Assembly: GCA_002308755.1 (NCBI GenBank)
Contig: DBVR01000035.1
Span: 25,571-51,484 of the forward strand
From: Christensenella sp. UBA1259
GTDB lineage: Bacteria > Bacillota > Clostridia > Christensenellales > Borkfalkiaceae
Reading direction: 5' to 3'
DNA: 25,914 nucleotides
The notes below the pieces were generated by a model that worked only from the letters and a program-made list of their open reading frames with translations, had not been told where the DNA came from and made no database searches. The position numbers and the translations under genes are program-made. This document shows positions 6,716-14,641 of the stretch, piece by piece. Position 1 is the first letter of the stretch; every line of letters begins with the position of its first letter.

Positions 6716-8828
6716 CTTTTTGCTCCTTTGCTTTCTTTCTCTCGTTCTGCTTTTGCATCAGCGAAGACAGAATATAGTCCGCGCCTTTCTTCGCCGCCGT
6801 TCCGTCCAAATTGTAAAGGAACGTCGAAAGGCGGTTTTCTATCTTTTGCTTATACTCTTTTTCTTTGCCCGAAAGTTCTTCTATAACGCCCATTATCTCG
6901 CCCGCTTTATCCTTGGCGATAGAAACGCCTATTTCGTTGCGGAGCGTTATTTCGACTGGGGTTATGCCTATCTTTTCCCAGTTGGGGTTTATGACCTTCA
7001 TCTTGGTGTCGATAAATATCGCGGGGCGTTTTGTGGCGAAACAGAATTCCACCGCCACCGCCGACCAGTCGGTTATCATTACGTCGGAAGTATATATCGA
7101 CTTGTTGACGGAAAAATCCGTCTCGAAAACCAGTTTGTCCCGATCGTAATCCTTATACTTTTCCAGAATCTTGGAAAGGCGGTATCCGTAACGCTTGACG
7201 TATTCGGGATGCGGGCGCACCGTAACGCGACGGCCTTCGCCGTACAGCCCCTGTATCAGATCGTCCAAGCACGAGTCTAAAATATTGTCTTCCTGCCAGG
7301 ACGGGGCGATAAGTATTTCTTTTTTGTCCGACGGATGCTCCGCCCGTTCCTTGTTCGCCTTTTCTCCCGCCGCTATCAGCGTTTCTATAAAGGGGAATCC
7401 GAATTCGACCAGCGTTTTTTTCTTCAACCCGTAGACTTCTTCTATTTTTTGCAGTTCGCGCTTTGTGTGTTCGCCCACGCAGAAAACCGTGTCGAAAGCG
7501 TCGAAAGCGCCTTCTCTCGCCGCCAAATGCGCGCTGTAAGTGTCGTGCGGGACGTAAACGTATTCGGCGTCCTTCCTTATGTACGAACGTTTAAGATAGA
7601 ACTTGTCGAGATCGGGCGTCGTCATAACGAACATATCGGTATCGGCAAGCATCATAAGCACCGCCGTCTTCTTTAACCCTATATAGTACGGCTTTATCTT
7701 GGGTTCTTTTTCGGCAAGCCCGAATATAACGTCGTTCGGATCGTTGGTAACGTAATGGATGTTTAAGTTGGAACGCTTTAACAGTTCTTCTATCAGTTCT
7801 TTGTAATACTTATAGAACCCGCTCTTTTCGGAATAGAAAACTATTTTCCTGCCGGCGACCGACTTGAACTTTTTGTAATCTTCCTTTTCGCGGCGACGGT
7901 TCTCCTTGTAATTCGGATCTTTTTTATCCTGCGCACCGAACTCTTTCGCCGCGGAAAGCGCGGTACGGCTTTCTTCCAACGCTTCGTAATCGACGTATTT
8001 TTTGGGGTTTATCGCCCAGTTTAATAAATACATCTGAATTATGGCGATAAGGTTTCCCGCTATCCAGTAGACAGCCGTGCCAGCGGGCACGAAAAACCCC
8101 AAATACAGCGATATGCCGACGGATATCGCCATAAGCCCGTATTTGTTCCAACTGCTCTGCTCTTTCTGTAAGACGTTGGACTTGTTCTGCGTGAACGCCA
8201 AAAGCCAGGAAGAAAATCCCGCGAACGCCGGTACGAGAATATAGAGTCCCCACGCTTCCGACGGTACGACCGAAAGGTTCATACCCAAAAAGTTGGTGTC
8301 GAAAGAAGACAGCGCGTCGACTATTTCGGCGACCGCTTCCTGCGGGACGCCCGCAACGGCAGTCGTGGCGGTAAGCGTGCCGTTTTTAACGGCGTTTACA
8401 ATGCCTATCTGATAAGAAGACGACGAAACGTCGAGTTCCAAAAATTCCGCTATCGCGGTTATATACTGCGCGTCGAATGAAAAAAGGTATTCTATCGGGT
8501 GATAGATTATTTCCATAACGCAGAGAAGAAGGAATAACTGTATTATTAAAGGCACGATACTCAGCATCGGGTGATAGTGCGCTTTTTTGTAGATTTTAAG
8601 TTGCCCTTCGGCTATCGCGTCGGTGTTGCCGTAGGCGTTGGCTTTGAGAAAATTGATTTCCGGCTGTATCTTCACCATTAAAATGGAGTTTTTCTGTATC
8701 CATATATTTAAGGGCAGAATTATAAGCCTTGTCGCAAGCGTAAACAAAATTATGGCGAGTCCGTAGTCGCCTATAAACTCCCAAAGCCATTTCATAACGT
8801 ATCCGAAAGGAATACTTATATAAGACAT
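6705..8828 (-). CDS. YidC/Oxa1 insertase fused to TagB/TagF-like glycerophosphotransferase
   Basis: A 707-residue fusion read in one uninterrupted frame. Residues about 5-275 form a full YidC/Oxa1 domain: GDYGLAIILFTLATRLIILP carries the conserved hydrophilic-groove arginine (R34), and the closing segment FFVPAGTAVYWIAGNLIAII (245-264) matches the family's PxG...YW...N pattern. A charged linker (about 280-325) leads to a cytoplasmic CDP-glycerol glycerophosphotransferase-like domain (about 326-690) with VPHDT (H428), RPH (538-540) and ITDWSA (585-590), near the positions of TagF's essential histidines and its ITDYSS-like motif. AAGGAG precedes the start. The usual YidC lipoprotein signal is absent. 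It lies 12 bases after the LtaS-like gene, pointing to envelope phosphopolymer synthesis. The coupling of insertion to polymer transfer is inference. Confidence 0.88.
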   Translation of the reverse strand: MSYISIPFGYVMKWLWEFIGDYGLAIILFTLATRLIILPLNIWIQKNSILMVKIQPEINFLKANAYGNTDAIAEGQLKIYKKAHYHPMLSIVPLIIQLFLLLCVMEIIYHPIEYLFSFDAQYITAIAEFLELDVSSSSYQIGIVNAVKNGTLTATTAVAGVPQEAVAEIVDALSSFDTNFLGMNLSVVPSEAWGLYILVPAFAGFSSWLLAFTQNKSNVLQKEQSSWNKYGLMAISVGISLYLGFFVPAGTAVYWIAGNLIAIIQMYLLNWAINPKKYVDYEALEESRTALSAAKEFGAQDKKDPNYKENRRREKEDYKKFKSVAGRKIVFYSEKSGFYKYYKELIEELLKRSNLNIHYVTNDPNDVIFGLAEKEPKIKPYYIGLKKTAVLMMLADTDMFVMTTPDLDKFYLKRSYIRKDAEYVYVPHDTYSAHLAAREGAFDAFDTVFCVGEHTKRELQKIEEVYGLKKKTLVEFGFPFIETLIAAGEKANKERAEHPSDKKEILIAPSWQEDNILDSCLDDLIQGLYGEGRRVTVRPHPEYVKRYGYRLSKILEKYKDYDRDKLVFETDFSVNKSIYTSDVMITDWSAVAVEFCFATKRPAIFIDTKMKVINPNWEKIGITPVEITLRNEIGVSIAKDKAGEIMGVIEELSGKEKEYKQKIENRLSTFLYNLDGTAAKKGADYILSSLMQKQNERKKAKEQKDDK

Positions 8829-8840
8829 ACTCTCTCCTTG

Positions 8841-10553
8841 TCAGTCGGTCAGGCACTTGTCGTAGTGAACGTGAGATTTTTCTTCCCAGTTCGAAAAGTC
8901 TTTCGCCGCGCCCGTTATTCTGTAAACGTATTGATCCAAACTGCTCGCCATATAAGTCTGCCATACATAGCGACGTTCTCTATTTTCCCCTTCCGCTATA
9001 TCGAAAACGGAATCGCCGTAGTCCGCGGCTATCCCTTCGGATTTTACGATAGTGCCCCAGATATCTTCGTGCGAGACCTGTGCCGCGGAAATTTTAAGCG
9101 GAGTATCCCCTCCGTCGCCCGATTTTTTAACGAAAAGCGCGGTAAGTCTCGGTCCGTCCACTTCCGTGTAGTCCTTTACGGGTGCGGAATGGTCGCCCGT
9201 TATTATTATGGTCGCGCCGTCGTAAACGCCCGCCGTTTTCATCTTTTCTATATACTCGTCTATAAGTTTGAAACTCGTCTTTACGGCAAGCGCCATGTCG
9301 TGCCTGTCTTCGCCCTTCGCCCTGTTCCAGTCGTCGTCGTAATCGGAACTGTGGCAACCGACTATGTGTATAAAGGAAAAGTTCTTTTCCGTTTTTACGT
9401 TAAATTCTTTGTCCGCTACCGAGAAATAGGCGTCTTTATTGTCCGTAGAATAGTTTTCATAGCCCGTTCTTGAAACGGATTTTATGTAGCCGTTGCAGGT
9501 GTTGGAGTTTATGTTCACGAAAATGTTTTTCGCCGCGAACGGCAAACTGCGGTACAAAGATATCCCCACCATACTGAACGACAGCCCGAAAGGCGAAGTG
9601 TTTTTCTTATAATCGACTATTTCTTTATTGCTTATGTGGTCGGGCAGATATTTCGCGTCGGTGTAAGCGTAAAACGCCTGCGTGTAGAGATTTACCGCGT
9701 ATCCGTTGTCGGCAAGCGTTTTAAGGGGGGTATCGCCGTCGTAAATGCCGTTAAGGTTTTCAGCCCTGCTCTTTTCCGCGTCGTATTCGTTAAGCGTCAG
9801 CATAAAAGGCACCGACGGGAAGGTGTGCCCGTACAGCGAAATATTATCCTGAAACCAGGTAAACCCCGTAAGCGAAGAATATATATCGGGATACTTTTCC
9901 GCCGCTTCTTCCGCGAACTCTTCGTCGAACCTGTCCACCACGAAATAAAAGACGTTTTTATCGGAAGAAATATCGGTAAGGTTCGCCTTGGATAAAAAGA
10001 ACGTCCCCGCTCCCACTCCCGAATCTTGCTTGCCTATTCTGGATAGGGGGCTTATAAGCATCATTATAAGGGATATCGCCGCCATAAGGATACAGACGTA
10101 CCTTAAAAAGAATTGCACGACGTTTTTCCTTACGAACGCCACGCCGATAAAAAGCGCTTTAAGCAATATCCAGAGTATAAAGTTGAAAATTATCGCCGAA
10201 GAAACTATCCCCGTGCCCGCCATTTCGTCGCCGGCAAGGGTGTTCATACCGCCGTTTAGCGCGGAACTTTGCAAAAACAGCAGAAAGTCCGTCGTCGCAA
10301 ACAGCGCGAGTAACGGGCGGTAAACCTTATCGGGCGTAAAAAACAGAAGCGAAAACACCGCCGCGCCCGACAACAGTCCGAAAAGAATACATAGCGGGAA
10401 AAAATCCGAAAGTCCGAACACGAACTCTTCGGAATTACCGAGATAGATATCGAGAGGCGCCGCTATAAACACCGCGACGGCAAACGAAAGCGCCGTAAGA
10501 ACGGCGGGAAATATCCTGCTTTTCCTGTCGGTTTTGTTTTTGGTCTTTTCCAT
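8841..10553 (-). CDS. LtaS-like membrane phosphoglycerol/phosphoethanolamine transferase
   Basis: A 570-residue polytopic protein of the alkaline phosphatase/sulfatase superfamily. Five hydrophobic segments lie within residues 14-170, followed by an outside catalytic domain (about 198-540), the layout of lipoteichoic acid synthases and other lipid-headgroup transferases. Likely metal and catalytic positions are D207 in VVDRFD, T244 in GHTFPSVP as nucleophile, H401 in GCHSSDYDD and D454-H455 in ITGDHSAP. It would move a phospho-headgroup onto a membrane-anchored acceptor. It begins 10 bases after the alaS-like stop with no clear ribosome site, so translation probably depends on coupling. The donor may be phosphatidylglycerol or phosphatidylethanolamine; the sequence alone cannot separate these. 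Confidence 0.8.
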   Translation of the reverse strand: MEKTKNKTDRKSRIFPAVLTALSFAVAVFIAAPLDIYLGNSEEFVFGLSDFFPLCILFGLLSGAAVFSLLFFTPDKVYRPLLALFATTDFLLFLQSSALNGGMNTLAGDEMAGTGIVSSAIIFNFILWILLKALFIGVAFVRKNVVQFFLRYVCILMAAISLIMMLISPLSRIGKQDSGVGAGTFFLSKANLTDISSDKNVFYFVVDRFDEEFAEEAAEKYPDIYSSLTGFTWFQDNISLYGHTFPSVPFMLTLNEYDAEKSRAENLNGIYDGDTPLKTLADNGYAVNLYTQAFYAYTDAKYLPDHISNKEIVDYKKNTSPFGLSFSMVGISLYRSLPFAAKNIFVNINSNTCNGYIKSVSRTGYENYSTDNKDAYFSVADKEFNVKTEKNFSFIHIVGCHSSDYDDDWNRAKGEDRHDMALAVKTSFKLIDEYIEKMKTAGVYDGATIIITGDHSAPVKDYTEVDGPRLTALFVKKSGDGGDTPLKISAAQVSHEDIWGTIVKSEGIAADYGDSVFDIAEGENRERRYVWQTYMASSLDQYVYRITGAAKDFSNWEEKSHVHYDKCLTD

Positions 10554-10563
10554 AATTTTATCG

Positions 10564-12381
10564 TTATTCGAGCACGGCTTTTATACGCCTTACGCCCGAA
10601 GATGAACTTTCTTCCTTGGTTATTCTGAACTTTCCGAGATCGCCCGTATTTTTTACGTGCGGACCGCCGCATATCTGCAAGTCCACGTCGCCTATACGGT
10701 ACACCGAAACCATTTGGTCGGTAGAAGTCGGCGTGAACACGCCGTACGCCCCGCTTTCTATCGCTTTACTATACGGCAGTTCTTCCCTTTCGACGGGAAT
10801 TTTTCTTTCTATAACGCCGTTTACGAAGTCCTGCAACTCCTTTATCTCTTCTTCCGTCATCTTGTGGTCGAGATTAAAGTCGAAACGCATGCGCTCTTCG
10901 GTGATATTAGAACCTTTCTGTTCCGTACCCGTGCCGAACATCTTGCGCAATCCCGCCAGCATAACGTGGGTGGCGGTGTGATACTTCGTCGTAATTTCCG
11001 TGCGTTCGGTAAGTCCGCCTTTCGCGGCGGCGACCTGCGCTTTACTTACTTCCTGATGAACTTTGAAGGCTTCTTCGAAACCTTTTCTGTCGACGGAAAG
11101 TCCCCTTTCCGCGGCGAGTTCTTCGGTAAGTTCCAAAGGAAAACCGAAGGTGTCGTAAAGCCTGAACGCCTGTTTCCCCGATATTTCCGTTTCGGGAACG
11201 TAAGAAGCGTCCTTTTCCTTCATAAACGCGTTCTTGCGCTCTATCCCCGTGATGCACTTTTCGAATTCCTTTATACCCGCGGACAGCGTCGCTTCGAATT
11301 TCTTGCTTTCCTTTCTTATCTCGTCCGAAATATACCCTTTCTTTTCTTTAAGCAGGGGGTAGGCGATATCGTAAACCTTGTCTATGAATATTTCGGCGAC
11401 GGCGCATATCTCTTCGGAACTTATTTCCAAAGACCTGCAATACCGTATGGCGCGGCGGAGAAGTCTTCTCAATATATACCCCGCGCCGGTGTTGGAAGGA
11501 AGTATCCCGTTTCTGTCGCCGATAAGCATGACCGCCGTTCTGGTGTGGTCGGCGATTATCCTTATCGCCTTTCTCGCCTTTTCGTCCTTATCGTAATCTT
11601 TCCCCGAAACTTTGCCGAGATACTCTACCGCTTCCGCGAAAAGGTCGGTCTTATATCCGTCGTCAAGCCCGTTTAAAAAGAGCAGAAGCCTGTCCAGTCC
11701 GAAACCGGTGTCGACGTTCTTGTTTTCAAGTTCTTCGTAGCCCGTCGCCGTCTTTTTGTACTGCATGTAAACGTCGTTGCCTATTTCGACGTACCTGTCG
11801 CCCGTAAGAAAGTCCGACGAGTCTTTGCCGTCTTCTCTCGGATAGAACCACTCGTTATCGGGTCCGCAGGGCGTACCGACCGTGCCTTCCAATTCCCACC
11901 AGTTGTCTTTTTTGGGAAGATAGAAAATATTTTCTTCCCTTATCCCGAGACTTTTTAAAAGCTCTGCAGTCTCGTCGTCTTTCGGTGCGGCGGCGTTGCC
12001 TTCGAACACGGTGGAACATATCTTTTCTTTATCGAATCCCAAAACTTCCGTCAAAAACTCGAAAGTCCAGGCGGTCTTTTCCTTTTTGAAGTAGTCGCCG
12101 AGAGACCAGTTTCCCATCATTTCGAAGAAAGTAAAATGCGTGGCGTCTCCCACGGCGTCTATATCCACCGTGCGCACGCAACCCTGCACGTTGCAAAGGC
12201 GTTTTTTACCCGAAGGGTGCGGTTTGCCGAGAAGATACGGCATTAAAGGTTGCATCCCCGCGACGTTGAACATAACGCCCGTCGTGCCGTCGCCTATTAA
12301 AGACACCGCGCCGATATCGAGATGCCCTTTGCTTTCGTAAAACTTTATCCACTTTTCTCTTAACTGTTTGGATGTTATCAT
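10564..12381 (-). CDS. alaS: Alanyl-tRNA synthetase, short form without C-Ala domain
   Basis: A 605-residue class II synthetase that attaches alanine to tRNA-Ala, against about 870 residues for ordinary AlaRS. It has the aminoacylation core (FNVAGM; THFTFFEMMGNWSLGDYFK; NTGAGYILRRLLRRAIRY) and the editing domain with the four zinc ligands HTATH (468-472), C571 and H575. The protein stops right after GVRRIKAVLE, so the C-terminal oligomerisation/tRNA-binding C-Ala domain is missing. The stop is followed closely by the next gene with no remnant of the lost domain. CGGPHV replaces the usual CGGTHV. It sits 10 bases after cysS in one operon. It may be the sole AlaRS or a second, accessory copy; this cannot be told from one window. 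Confidence 0.88.
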   Translation of the reverse strand: MITSKQLREKWIKFYESKGHLDIGAVSLIGDGTTGVMFNVAGMQPLMPYLLGKPHPSGKKRLCNVQGCVRTVDIDAVGDATHFTFFEMMGNWSLGDYFKKEKTAWTFEFLTEVLGFDKEKICSTVFEGNAAAPKDDETAELLKSLGIREENIFYLPKKDNWWELEGTVGTPCGPDNEWFYPREDGKDSSDFLTGDRYVEIGNDVYMQYKKTATGYEELENKNVDTGFGLDRLLLFLNGLDDGYKTDLFAEAVEYLGKVSGKDYDKDEKARKAIRIIADHTRTAVMLIGDRNGILPSNTGAGYILRRLLRRAIRYCRSLEISSEEICAVAEIFIDKVYDIAYPLLKEKKGYISDEIRKESKKFEATLSAGIKEFEKCITGIERKNAFMKEKDASYVPETEISGKQAFRLYDTFGFPLELTEELAAERGLSVDRKGFEEAFKVHQEVSKAQVAAAKGGLTERTEITTKYHTATHVMLAGLRKMFGTGTEQKGSNITEERMRFDFNLDHKMTEEEIKELQDFVNGVIERKIPVEREELPYSKAIESGAYGVFTPTSTDQMVSVYRIGDVDLQICGGPHVKNTGDLGKFRITKEESSSSGVRRIKAVLE

Positions 12382-12391
12382 AGTTCGCCCG

Positions 12392-13783
12392 TTATTTCTT
12401 TATTATAGAGTACCCGTCTTTGGAGTCTTTTATTTCATAGCCGAGTTCGGAAATCTTATCCCTTAAAAGGTCGGAAGTCTTAAAATCTTTGTTCTTCCGC
12501 GCTTCCGCACGCCGTTTTGCCATATCGAGAACTTCTTCGGGGATATCTTCCTTATCTTTTGCGTTCACCCTTTCTATGAACTCTTCGGGTTTTGTGCCGA
12601 AAAGCCCCAAAAGGGAATAAGTCTTCTTTATCTGACTTAAATCGTTGCCTGCCGAAGCGTCGTTTAGTGCGATCTTTGCCTTCACCGCCTTAAAATATCC
12701 GAAAAGGTCCGACAGCGCCAGCGCGGTGTTGAAATCGTCGTCCATAGCGTCGTCGAACTTTTTGTCTATATCGGGATTTTCCCCCGCTATCTCTATCCCC
12801 GCTTTTTCTGCGGCGATAAATACGGAATAGAAATCCGCAAGGTGTTTTTCGGCGTCGGAAAAAAGTTTATCCGTTACGTTTATATCCCCCCTGTAATTAG
12901 TGGATAAAAGCGCGAATTTTATCGTTTCGTCGGAGTACTTGTCGAGAAGGTCGGAAAGCATAAGGCTGTTGCCTAAGGACTTACTCATTTTCTGACCGTT
13001 GACCTTTATAAGCCCGTTGTGTATCCAGTACTTTACAAACTTTTTGCCCGTCAGCGCTTCAGACTGCGCTATTTCGTTTTCGTGGTGCGGGAAGATAAGG
13101 TCTCTGCCGCCGCCGTGGATATCTATGCTTTCGCCAAAAGTCTTGTAGTTCATACAAGAGCACTCTATATGCCACCCGGGTCTCCCTTTGCCCCACGGCG
13201 ATTCCCAGAACGGTTCGCCTGCTTTTGCCGACTTCCACAGCGCGAAATCAAGGGGGTATCTCTTGCTTTCGTCGTTTTCCACCCTTACGCCGTCTATGGC
13301 GTCTTTAAGGTTTCTGTTGGACAGCGCGCCGTAGGACGGGAAACTTTCCACAGAAAAATAGACGTCGCCCTTTTCGGTAACGTAGGCGTGCCCCTTTTCA
13401 ATAAGTTTTTCTATAAAGGAAATCATATCGCCTATGCAGTCGGTGGCTTTTATCCACACATCGGGTTCGCCGACTTTCAGGCGTTTCATTTCCCCGTCGA
13501 TATTCTTTATCATGTCCGCCGCGTACTTGTCGGCGGGAATACCCGTTTCGTTGGACTTCGCTATTATCTTGTCGTCCACGTCGGTATAGTTTCTGGCGTA
13601 GGTAACGTCGTAGCCCTTTTTAACGAGATATTTCCTTATTATGTCGTAGATTATCGCTTGGTACGCGTGCCCTATGTGCGCTTCGCCGGAAACGGTTATC
13701 CCGCAAGCGTACATATTGACTTTGCCTTCGCGTATCGGCGTAAACTCTTCTTTTCTCCCCGATAAAGTGTTGAATATCTTCAT
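12392..13783 (-). CDS. cysS: Cysteinyl-tRNA synthetase
   Basis: A 463-residue class I synthetase of normal length that charges tRNA-Cys in the cytosol. It has HIGH (36-39), KMSKS (265-269) and the four zinc ligands C27, C208, H233 and E237 that provide cysteine selectivity. The HIGH region reads HIGHAYQAI where most bacterial enzymes have an arginine soon after the motif (HIGHGR or HIGNAR). It starts three bases after the cysE stop and ends 10 bases before the AlaRS gene. cysE-cysS linkage is classical in Firmicutes and ties cysteine synthesis to its use in translation. Confidence 0.95.
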   Translation of the reverse strand: MKIFNTLSGRKEEFTPIREGKVNMYACGITVSGEAHIGHAYQAIIYDIIRKYLVKKGYDVTYARNYTDVDDKIIAKSNETGIPADKYAADMIKNIDGEMKRLKVGEPDVWIKATDCIGDMISFIEKLIEKGHAYVTEKGDVYFSVESFPSYGALSNRNLKDAIDGVRVENDESKRYPLDFALWKSAKAGEPFWESPWGKGRPGWHIECSCMNYKTFGESIDIHGGGRDLIFPHHENEIAQSEALTGKKFVKYWIHNGLIKVNGQKMSKSLGNSLMLSDLLDKYSDETIKFALLSTNYRGDINVTDKLFSDAEKHLADFYSVFIAAEKAGIEIAGENPDIDKKFDDAMDDDFNTALALSDLFGYFKAVKAKIALNDASAGNDLSQIKKTYSLLGLFGTKPEEFIERVNAKDKEDIPEEVLDMAKRRAEARKNKDFKTSDLLRDKISELGYEIKDSKDGYSIIKK

Positions 13784-13786
13784 TTT

Positions 13787-14428
13787 CTACTCGTCGCCCT
13801 TTTCGCCTTTCAGTTTCTTTATCTCTTCTTCGAGTTCGAATATCTTCTCGTGCAGTCTGCAAATTTCCAAATGTCTCGGATCTTGCTTTTCCTGCATAAG
13901 GTCGGGCTTTTCGCCGTTTACTCTCACTATCTCCGCGGGAACGCCCACCGCCGTGGCGTAAGGCGGAACTTCTTTAAGCACCACCGCGCCCGCGCCTATC
14001 TTGGCGTATTCGCCTACGGTGAACCCGCCGAGTATCTTCGCGCCCGCGGATATCATCGCGCCGCGCTTTATGGTGGGGTGGCGTTTCCCCTTTTCCTTAC
14101 CCGTGCCGCCCAAAGTAACGCCCTGATAGATAACGACGTCGGTCTCCACCTCCGCGGTCTCGCCTATGACGACGCCCGCGCCGTGGTCTATAAATACCCC
14201 GCCCGCGATCTTCGCCGCGGGGTGTATTTCTATGCCCGTAAAGAACTTCGCCATCTGGCTGACTATTCTCGCCAGAAGTTTAAGTTTTATCTTAAACAAA
14301 AAATGGGCGAACCTATGCCAGGAGAGCGCGTGCACCCCCGAATAGGTAAGCCATATCTCGAACTTATTTCTCGCCGCGGGATCGAACTTTTTGGCGGCGT
14401 TTATGTCCTGACGAAGTCTTTTAAACAT
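13787..14428 (-). CDS. cysE: Serine O-acetyltransferase
   Basis: A 213-residue enzyme of the short EpsC/CysE type. It acetylates serine with acetyl-CoA to give O-acetylserine, the precursor of cysteine. After an N-terminal helical part, a left-handed beta-helix of hexapeptide repeats runs from about residue 66 to 172, with the catalytic pair D81-H82 in FIDHGAGVVIGE and the acetyl-CoA segment GGTGKEKGKRHPTI. The last 25 residues (RLHEKIFELEEEIKKLKGE) are a predicted coiled coil, replacing the usual regulatory tail. It is the first gene of the operon, has its own promoter, and is followed three bases later by cysS. Confidence 0.95.
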   Translation of the reverse strand: MFKRLRQDINAAKKFDPAARNKFEIWLTYSGVHALSWHRFAHFLFKIKLKLLARIVSQMAKFFTGIEIHPAAKIAGGVFIDHGAGVVIGETAEVETDVVIYQGVTLGGTGKEKGKRHPTIKRGAMISAGAKILGGFTVGEYAKIGAGAVVLKEVPPYATAVGVPAEIVRVNGEKPDLMQEKQDPRHLEICRLHEKIFELEEEIKKLKGEKGDE

Positions 14429-14444
14429 AACCCGTAAACTCCGG

Positions 14445-14460
14445 CGGCGGTAAGCCGCCG
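14445..14460 (-). promoter_or_regulatory. GC-rich hairpin in the cysE leader
   Basis: On the minus strand the short cysE leader (about 50 bases) contains the stem CGGCGG/CCGCCG with a four-base loop. The likely ribosome site GGAG (14439-14442) begins two bases after the stem. There is no run of T, so it is not a terminator. It may tune translation start or protect the 5' end. Confidence 0.4.
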
Positions 14461-14484
14461 ATATCTCATACTACGTTACGATAT

Positions 14485-14514
14485 ATTTTAACATTTTTGA
14501 GTGCTTTTTTGCAA
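14485..14514 (-). promoter_or_regulatory. Promoter of the cysE operon
   Basis: TTGCAA (14509-14514), 18 bases and TAAAAT (14485-14490) on the minus strand. The same box pair with a 17-base spacer occurs at 18985-19013. The leader is too short for a T-box or S-box riboswitch. Confidence 0.6.
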
Positions 14515-14584
14515 GCGATTTTGACCTGCTTAAAATATATAAGCCCAAAAAGAAACCGCTTTTGCAAATTCGGCGTTAAAATCA

Positions 14585-14613
14585 TTGATTTTAGCGACGA
14601 TAAAATGTATAAT
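14585..14613 (+). promoter_or_regulatory. Promoter of serS
   Basis: TTGATT (14585-14590), a 17-base spacer and a perfect TATAAT (14608-14613). The transcript would start near 14620, leaving only about 20 bases before the ATG, so no T-box leader is present. Confidence 0.75.
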
Positions 14614-14641
14614 ATTGCTGAACGAAGTTTGGGAGTTTATT

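Noticed and set aside
8828..8841. The YidC-TagF fusion as an assembly artefact
   Set aside because: The frame is continuous, the linker has normal codon use, a ribosome site precedes the start and both flanking genes keep operon spacing. Nothing in the sequence suggests a false join.
10657..11676. A 339-codon plus-strand open frame
   Set aside because: It is antisense to the AlaRS gene, is rich in Phe, Arg and Tyr, lacks a ribosome site and matches no family. It is a shadow of the codon bias on the other strand.
14429..14641. Possible T-box or riboswitch between cysE and serS
   Set aside because: Promoters on both sides leave leaders of only about 20 and 50 bases, and no T-box sequence or specifier stem is visible.
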